From contig NZ_JACMOO010000052.1 in NCBI RefSeq assembly GCF_014377975.1, positions 1-43,814 of the forward strand: a stretch of 43,814 nucleotides of DNA, given 5' to 3'. Positions 37,709-43,814 of this stretch are shown in pieces. Within the stretch, counting starts at the first letter, position 1. Each line of letters begins with the position of its first letter. The stretch comes from Ferruginibacter sp. Its GTDB lineage: Bacteria > Bacteroidota > Bacteroidia > Chitinophagales > Chitinophagaceae. Both the position numbers and the translations under genes were made by a program. The notes beneath the pieces were generated by a model. It was not told the origin of the DNA, did not search any database, and saw only the letters and a list, made by a program, of their open reading frames with translations.

Positions 37709-38700
37709 GATTTTTAAGTTTTCAATTTTAACTATTTTATACGTTATAATAATTCCAAATTACTACCATGAGAATTTTTTTTTCCACTTTCTGGTAAGGA
37801 GTTTATCGTTACCAGATAGTACACTCATTTTACCAAATAATCTACATGCATATAAAGTTCGGTGATGCATTGGATGTTATAAATCATGTCGCAGTAAAGC
37901 TTGCTTTTATTTCATGGTTATCGCCGGGCATCCTTAATGCAACTTCTTTTTGCAAAGCCCCCCATGTTAGATATCCTGGCCTGATGATAAATAAATAAGT
38001 GCAGGCTCACAGAATATAGAAAGTATCGTTATTGCAACTATCATTATTGTAATTTGCCTTTCCATACAATTTTACTTTATTTTAAATATTATTATAAGCA
38101 TAAACATCTCTATTGGTGCGGTGCTTGCTTACACCAAGACCAGCATCAATAACCTATCGGAAAATATTGGTTACAAATAAATAAAACCAATTAGAGATGT
38201 AACAAATGCATCAGTCAGAAAAGAAATTTTACTCCATTTTTATATTCTTTTTTTCATATACAGGAACAGCAGATAAAGTAGGCAGCCCCATAAATAAATA
38301 ATCTACTGAATCAAAATCCCGAAAAAGGGAATGTAAATTTTGACTGCAATTTTCAGTTTCATCCCGATCTCCTTTACCTGTAATAGAACTCATTGTGGCT
38401 AGTTGTACAACATAATTGAAGATTACGAATACAACATACCTAATATTAAAAACAAGTACCACATCACTCCAAATCTTTTTATCATTTTACTATATAATGC
38501 AGTGCAGGTATTTAGTACAAAAAGGGAATTATTATACAAAGTAAAAATCCACAAATTAAAATTTCATCAACTGAAAAAATAAGTATATCAAAAGATGTAG
38601 TAACTGAACCAATAAAACTGCACATTAGAAGCAAATGCGAGAACGCCGCTCAAAATTTATTTTGACACTGCCGCATTCTTGTCCTTAATTTTTTTGTGAT
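37709..38700. other. 1.0-kb intergenic region between the ATPase loci
   Basis: Holds an inverted repeat (38104-38200, listed separately). An open minus-strand frame at 38229-38462 (77 codons, containing SSITGKGDRDETENCSQNLH) has no recognisable domain or clear start signal and could be a small gene or chance. Otherwise A+T-rich with nothing recognised. Confidence 0.45.
38104..38200. repeat. Inverted repeat with internal hairpins
   Basis: ACATCTCTATTGGT (38104-38117) is complementary to ACCAATTAGAGATGT (38186-38200) apart from one bulged base. Inside are TTGGTG/CACCAA, which overlaps and competes with the outer arm, and TAACC/GGTTA. Could be a small mobile-element end pair or a structured RNA; no promoter was found. 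Confidence 0.45.
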
Positions 38701-41211
38701 TTAACTACCAGCGAAATTACTTTTTAGTCTAATTCTTATTTTCACAATCTCGTACCAAATAACTGATGTAAAACCTATTGCGATAGAAGTAAATAACTGT
38801 GAAATAGTCAGGGTTTCAAATTGAAAGAAATTTGTCAATGCTGGTACACAGAGTAATAGTCCTGTAATAATAATTGTAATGGCAATAATGAACAAAACGA
38901 TATTATTTTTATACATCAAAGTAGTAAGGATTGAATAGTAGAAGGAACGATTGACGAGTGTTAAAAATACATTGGCAGCTATTAAAACTGTAAATACAAT
39001 TGTTCGGGTATGTGCTTCATCAAATCCCCGGTAAACCGAATATTGATAGGCAAACAATGTTCCTGCTGTAATGGCTAACCCCTGTATAACGCTTATGGTT
39101 AATTCCTTCCAGTTGAAAAAAGAAGATGAAAATGGTCGTGGCTTTTTACACATAGCGTTACGCTCCATCGGCTCGTTTTCAAAAGCGATAGAGCAGGTTG
39201 GTCCCATAATCAACTCTAAAAAAATAATGTGGACGGGTGAAAATATATTTGGATAAATCCAGCCTGAAGCTAAAGGAATAAAGACCGTTAAAATTATTGG
39301 TATATGAATGGAGATAATGTACTGAATTGCTTTTTTGAGGTTGGTATAAATTTTCCGACCCATGGCTACAGCATCCACCATTTTTGATAAGTCATCTTCT
39401 AACAAAATAAGCGAGGCGGCCTGTTTGGCTATTTCAGTTCCTTTTTTCCCCATAGCGATGCCGATATGTGCAGCTTTCAAAGCAGGCCCGTCATTTACAC
39501 CATCGCCTGTCATTGCCACAATTTGATTTCGCGCTTTTAAAGCATTGATTATTCTTAGTTTTGCTTCCGGAAACATTCTTGTAAAAATATTTATCTGCAT
39601 CACTTTTTCCTCCAGTGCTGCATCCGGCAATTTCATCAGTTCATCTCCTGTTAAACTATGTTCAAAATCTTTAAATGCAATTTGTTTAGCAATAGCCTTG
39701 GTTGTTGCGGCATTATCGCCTGTAATTATTTTTACTGAAATACCAGCTTTATAAAAATGTTTTAAAACGGTTTCGATATTCTTTTTTGGCGGGTCGTAAA
39801 AAGCTACGATACCTTTAAATTTAAATTGAAACTCCTGCTGTGTTTTCGGAAAATTACTACCTGTAAAATCACTTTCGCCAACACCTAAAACCCTGTATCC
39901 TTCATTGGTTATGGTTCGTATAACTTTTTCAATTTGTTGTGTTTCTTCCTGTGACAAAATACAAACATTCATCAACGCTTCGGGGGCACCTTTGGCAGCT
40001 ATAATTCTTTTACCGGCATTGTTTTCAAAAATATGCGTCATCATTGGTGGCTTTCCTCCCAAAGGATATTCGTAAATTAATTTAAAACCAGACCGTACAT
40101 TTTCTGTATCAAAATTACTGTAAGCCTTATGCAACTCTACTTCCATTGGGTCAAACGGAATCGGTTCGCTTGCCCACATAGCTATTTCTATCAACGCTTT
40201 CTCATCGTTATTTGCTTCATCTGGAGTAGTAATTTTTTTTGAAGTCACCGCATATACTTTTGCCAAACTCATTTTGTTTTCGGTGATGGTTCCTGTTTTG
40301 TCTGTACAAATAACAGTTGCAGATCCCAATGTTTCTACCGTTTTCATTTGCTTAACCAAAATTCCCATTTTCATTAACCGCCAGGCACCAATAGCCATAA
40401 AGGTGGTAAATGCCATCGGAATTTCTTCGGGTAAAATACTCATAGCCAGCGTAAGCGCCTTTAGCAAACTATCCAACAAATTATGCGAACGAAAATAATT
40501 GATAGCCCATACCACTAAAAAAACGATGGCACCGGCAATAATTAACTTTTTTACAAAATTGCTGATTTGCAATTCTAATGGTGTTTTTTCTTCTTTAATG
40601 CTTTCGAGACTTTTACCAATTTTACCCAACCTGGTTTCGTTGGCTATATTTGAAATGGTTACAATTGCCAGGCCACTTACAACAGTCGTGCCTTTAAAAA
40701 TCAAATTATCTTCTGTTGTTTTATCTTTAAAAACAGGAAAAGATTCTCCCGTGAGAATAGATTCATTTACTGAAAAATCATTGGAATGAACGATCATTCC
40801 ATCGGCTGTAATTAAAGTTCCTTCTTCCACTATCAAACTATCTCCAACAACTAAATCTTCACTTTTTATTTCTGCTGTAAAACCATTCCTGATTACTTTG
40901 CAATTGGGTTGTTTAAGGTTTTTTAATTTTTGCAAAGCATTACGGCTTCTTGAATCCTGGAACAAAGAAATAGCTGAAACTATAACAATAGCCGACGAAA
41001 GGAAAATTCCATCGCCTGTTTTTCCACTTACAAAATAAATCAGCGCAGCCACTAATAATAAAATAATCATTGGCTCTTTTACCAAATTTACTAAAGCATC
41101 TAAAACACTGTTTTCCTGTTTGTAGTGTAAGATGTTTTGTCCGTATTTTTCCCTTGAAATTAATACCTGCTCATTCGTTAAACCTTTTATATCGACATTA
41201 TATGCAGCCAT
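38701..41211 (-). CDS. P-type cation-transporting ATPase with PEEIP motif
   Basis: 836 residues, full length. Actuator TGES at 154-157, phosphorylated D304 in ICTDKTGTITENK, hinge MTGDGVNDGPALKAAHIGIA. In membrane segment M4 the motif is PEEIP (261-265) where classic Ca2+ pumps have PEGLP, and the C-terminal membrane part has FLELIMGPTCSIAFENEP instead of NLVTD. It is thus not a duplicate of the ATPase at 34184-36850 but a different subgroup; the transported ion is uncertain. The signature HIGIAMGKKGTEIAKQAASL is intact. It lies 109 nt downstream of a universal stress protein gene on the same strand, as in other Bacteroidota stress clusters. Confidence 0.92.
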   Translation of the reverse strand: MAAYNVDIKGLTNEQVLISREKYGQNILHYKQENSVLDALVNLVKEPMIILLLVAALIYFVSGKTGDGIFLSSAIVIVSAISLFQDSRSRNALQKLKNLKQPNCKVIRNGFTAEIKSEDLVVGDSLIVEEGTLITADGMIVHSNDFSVNESILTGESFPVFKDKTTEDNLIFKGTTVVSGLAIVTISNIANETRLGKIGKSLESIKEEKTPLELQISNFVKKLIIAGAIVFLVVWAINYFRSHNLLDSLLKALTLAMSILPEEIPMAFTTFMAIGAWRLMKMGILVKQMKTVETLGSATVICTDKTGTITENKMSLAKVYAVTSKKITTPDEANNDEKALIEIAMWASEPIPFDPMEVELHKAYSNFDTENVRSGFKLIYEYPLGGKPPMMTHIFENNAGKRIIAAKGAPEALMNVCILSQEETQQIEKVIRTITNEGYRVLGVGESDFTGSNFPKTQQEFQFKFKGIVAFYDPPKKNIETVLKHFYKAGISVKIITGDNAATTKAIAKQIAFKDFEHSLTGDELMKLPDAALEEKVMQINIFTRMFPEAKLRIINALKARNQIVAMTGDGVNDGPALKAAHIGIAMGKKGTEIAKQAASLILLEDDLSKMVDAVAMGRKIYTNLKKAIQYIISIHIPIILTVFIPLASGWIYPNIFSPVHIIFLELIMGPTCSIAFENEPMERNAMCKKPRPFSSSFFNWKELTISVIQGLAITAGTLFAYQYSVYRGFDEAHTRTIVFTVLIAANVFLTLVNRSFYYSILTTLMYKNNIVLFIIAITIIITGLLLCVPALTNFFQFETLTISQLFTSIAIGFTSVIWYEIVKIRIRLKSNFAGS

Positions 41212-41320
41212 TTTTTTAAAAATTTGCTTTGATAACCTTCAGGTATAGTTCAAAATATTTAGTAATTCATATTCTGGAAATAACCGGTAATTATTAGAAG
41301 GATTGCTAAAAAACACATTG

Positions 41321-42154
41321 TTATAGTTTGCTGAAAACAAGTAGTGGAACTTTTATATCGAAGGAATACCCGGCTGATTTACTAGAGAGAAATAATTTTT
41401 CAAAAAATGTTCTGTTTTGCTGCGTGAACATTATCACCATAGATGGTTTGGATTTTTTGATAGCTGATTGAAGATTTGAAATAAGTGATTCAATCGATTT
41501 TGGTTTTTCCAGTTGCAGTTTTACATCATACTTTGAAAGAGTTTTAACTGCCATTTCGATTATTTTAGAATTTGTAGATTTCTCTTCCGGCGAGATAAAA
41601 TGTAATAACTCCACTTTTGCGTGTAAAGATTTTGAAAAATCAACTACTTTCTTTAATTCCTTTTCCAGGTTAATTAAATCGGACGCATAGATGATATTCA
41701 TTATTTTTTTTGCGCGATAAGAACTGGGAACGGCAATTACGGGAACATCGGAAAAATTAATGAGATTAGAAGTGTTGGTGCCGAATATTCGTTGAAACTT
41801 TCCGGCACCTCTTGTGCCGATACAGATATAACTGAAATTATTTTGGCAGGCATATTCCCTGATGCTTGCGTCAATCATCACTGAACTTTTTACTACGCAC
41901 TTTATATTTTCAGGAACAATGTTCTGTTTCTTATAAATTTTGTCAACAAAGAGATCGAGTTTAATTTGTATTTTACCTGATGCTGCTTTTTCGTAAGCAT
42001 CAGCTTTTGCTATACTCCATGAAATGGGTTTTATAATATGGTAACAATGAAGAAATGTCAACTCATATTTATGCTGAGAAGCTAACTGGATAGCGAACCG
42101 GAAACCCGCTGTAGAGTTGGTCGAGAAATCGGTGGTAACAAGGATTTTTTGCAT
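41321..42154 (-). CDS. Universal stress protein with two UspA domains
   Basis: 277 residues: two tandem Usp folds. Domain 1 (1-147) starts MQKILVTTDFSTNSTAGFRF and has IGTRGAGKFQRIFGTNTSNL, close to the ATP-binding G-2x-G-9x-G-S/T/N signature. Domain 2 (about 150-277) starts MNIIYASDLINLEKELKKVV, but its C-terminal signature is replaced by MFTQQNRTFFEKLFLSSKSA, so nucleotide binding is probably limited to the first domain. Cytoplasmic; such proteins are induced by starvation, low oxygen or envelope stress. It is upstream of the PEEIP-type ATPase gene on the same strand and may share its transcript. Confidence 0.92.
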   Translation of the reverse strand: MQKILVTTDFSTNSTAGFRFAIQLASQHKYELTFLHCYHIIKPISWSIAKADAYEKAASGKIQIKLDLFVDKIYKKQNIVPENIKCVVKSSVMIDASIREYACQNNFSYICIGTRGAGKFQRIFGTNTSNLINFSDVPVIAVPSSYRAKKIMNIIYASDLINLEKELKKVVDFSKSLHAKVELLHFISPEEKSTNSKIIEMAVKTLSKYDVKLQLEKPKSIESLISNLQSAIKKSKPSMVIMFTQQNRTFFEKLFLSSKSAGYSFDIKVPLLVFSKL

Positions 42155-43333
42155 GATTGTAATTTTATTTTTGAGTGCATTGAAATAATCTGCTAAACAA
42201 GGCGTTAACCGTAAATTGGAATGATTGTTAGTATTATAAGTTAACTATTTTGCCGGCTATTTGAACAAATTAATTTAACCATTTTTTCATTTTTAAAATA
42301 GCTGGCGATAAACTGAAATTTTTTTAAAAATCAGCAAAAAAATATCAAACTTTTTAGAGAGCTGAAATTTATTTTGCCAAACTTTCAATACCACCTGATT
42401 TTGTTATTATCCTTATTGTTTATCCCGTCTGTTGACTTTGTGCGTGGGTAATATACAAGCTTGCATTTGTCGCATTGATTACAGACTCTATTGTAATTTT
42501 AAAAAATAACCGGGTAATCACAAAACGCTCCAAGCTAACATTACTAGCATCATTTTTTCAGAATACTGCCGCATAAATTTTTGCCAGCTTACTTTTTATC
42601 TTTCCTGTTATCAGTTCAATCTTTATATTAATAAAATGTTTTGATGCCCGGCTTTTTATTTGCTCTAAATGTTTTACAGCAACCGTTTCTGCATTGAAAA
42701 TTTTAAAAACTAAACACCATAATTTTTATATTCATGCAAAATATCACTGAACATTTTATGGCATACAAGCTGAAAGCAGCGCATTCATAAGCTATCAATA
42801 TCCTTTGTATAGACTCCACTTTTTTAGATACACGTATGAATAAACAATGAGCATCTGCCAATAACTCCCGCAAACTGTATTATCAGTATTTCTTTCATAC
42901 TCATTTTTTAGTATTTTTTAACATTCAATTTCCATTCCAATATCTCAGGTATAGCTCCTCATGCATATTGATATATGTTTGTACCCGGGTAATTTATTTT
43001 GCAGTCGTTGTTTGGTATCAGCAGCTTTTGAACCCAGGATGGATAATCGGTCTATCGCATCTTTTAAAGGTTAAAACCTGTCCAGGCGTATCGATTTGGT
43101 TATTTGTTTCATTAAAGGTTATTGGTCAAAACTATTGCTACAAATTTATCCCCTCCGGAATGTGTGAATGATACAACTTATTTTTTTTATTGTATAACAC
43201 TTTCCAGGCCTTACAAGCTCACCTTTACTGTTTAATAAAATACTCCTGTAATGGAATATAACAGTTTGGAGCGAAAATGCAGTGGCCTTTACGCAATTGT
43301 AAAAATGAGTTTGTAGTTTAAAATTATAATAAA
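42155..43333. other. 1.2-kb intergenic region with coding-like fragments
   Basis: Two short minus-strand stretches look like old coding sequence without assignable family: about 42565-42727 (AVKHLEQIKSRASKHFINIK) and about 42955-43073 (DAIDRLSILGSKAADTKQRL). Both are bounded by stop codons. No intact gene, RNA or repeat is seen; the region is best read as gene decay. Confidence 0.4.
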
Positions 43334-43557
43334 ATGAAAATAATGCAGCAGTACAAAAAGGAGAACAGGATGCCATTAAATGGGAAATAGTATGAAACTG
43401 TGCCGAAATGGGCGTAACTATTAAACGTAACGTAGTAACACTAACGGGTGTTGTTGAAAACTATATGAAGAAATCAGAAGCAGCGGATGCAGCTAAAATT
43501 ATAACTGGCGTAAAAAAAGTAATTGGAAAAATTGAAGTAAAGCTTAGCAGCACTTAG
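43334..43557 (+). pseudogene. BON-domain gene broken by a frameshift and a stop codon
   Basis: From ATG 43334 the frame is lost after three codons; restoring one A in the AAAA run (43337-43340) gives MKNNAAVQKGEQDAIKWE, the usual start of Bacteroidota BON proteins. A TGA at 43393-43395 then replaces the Leu of WEPLLNAAEIG. The rest is clean: EMGVTIKRNVVTLTGVVENY and KKSEAADAAKIITGVKKVIG ending IEVKLSST with TAG at 43555. BON domains bind membranes and usually occur two or three per protein; only one is left here. A relic of a stress-inducible envelope protein. Confidence 0.8.
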
Positions 43558-43740
43558 ATGTTGCATCGATAGAAGGCTTTAACCCCAAAGCTCTGAACAA
43601 ATTATTTGAGTTTAAAAAAAAGAGTTTAAAAAATCACAGTAATTTTAGCAGTTGGGATATCAGGATATAACTATAGATTGAGTAGTAATTCGCACAAAAA
43701 AGAGAAACCATTGAGACAGTTTTTTACTGTAACCAAATAA

Positions 43741-43814
43741 ATGAAAATGAAATTAACTTTAATTATAGTAGCTATTTTGACGGCTTTATTAATCATTTCT
43801 CAATTATATTTTAC
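43741..43814 (+). CDS. Start of an exported or membrane-anchored protein (3' partial)
   Basis: ATG at 43741 opens MKMKLTLIIVAILTALLIIS and runs off the window after about 24 codons (ending QLYF). The hydrophobic N-terminus is a signal or anchor. Proteins starting this way in Bacteroidota include SOUL heme-binding and SRPBCC-type proteins, but 24 residues do not allow a call. Confidence 0.55.
   Translation, partial: MKMKLTLIIVAILTALLIISQLYF

Noticed and set aside
38229..38462. 77-codon minus-strand frame
   Set aside because: No domain and poor start context; kept only as a possibility in the intergenic note.

Overview
The window looks like a chromosomal stretch of a Bacteroidota bacterium, most likely family Chitinophagaceae. 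Supporting signs are an A+T-rich composition, C-terminal type IX secretion (T9SS) sorting domains with YPNP/SPNP-type starts, promoters of the TTG-N18-20-TAnnTTTG kind, a three-subunit cytochrome b558 succinate dehydrogenase, an HU-CCDC81/SPOR-like protein and few Shine-Dalgarno sequences. No tRNA, rRNA or CRISPR array was recognised.

Layout. (1) 1-4261, plus strand: the 3' part of a DUF4331 surface protein with a T9SS tail, a TPR protein and a HupE/UreJ-like membrane protein. (2) 4296-15514, mostly minus: a 1165-residue exported protein, the sdhCAB operon, a conserved hypothetical, a T9SS beta-propeller-like protein, and murQ with a BadF-type sugar kinase (amino-sugar or peptidoglycan recycling). 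(3) 15624-18733, plus: an S41 C-terminal processing protease and a cystathionine beta-synthase-like enzyme. (4) 18734-21656: 2.9 kb without a convincing protein gene, holding four diverged tandem copies of what looks like a structured RNA gene. (5) 21657-28212: class II fructose-bisphosphate aldolase, accD, L-serine dehydratase, an FKBP lipoprotein, a small membrane protein, an HU-CCDC81-like membrane protein, YceI and an OB-fold-like protein. (6) 28213-34183: a PepSY-like lipoprotein and a GH20 hexosaminidase set among decayed genes: the tail of a F5/8-T9SS protein, an IS21-type istB remnant and a DUF6544 remnant. (7) 34184-43814: two P-type cation ATPases, a universal stress protein, a DUF6544 gene broken by one stop codon, a broken BON-domain gene, and the first codons of a new gene at the right edge.

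The most interesting region is 18.9-21.35 kb. Two copies (U1, U4) share a promoter with identical spacing and a 5' domain closed by a 14-bp helix. U1 and U3 (and one degenerate copy in U2) carry a ~54-nt internal tandem repeat with a GCGATGATGA core. U1-U3 carry a 3'-proximal hairpin with a 7-nt loop whose stem sequence changes in a compensatory way. U1, U3 and U4 end in matching ACTTC...GAAGT hairpins followed by T runs. This pattern is better explained by a family of structured non-coding RNAs than by protein genes, CRISPR or an insertion sequence. I do not recognise the family. The right-hand third is notable for gene decay around stress-related genes (ATPases, USP, BON, DUF6544).
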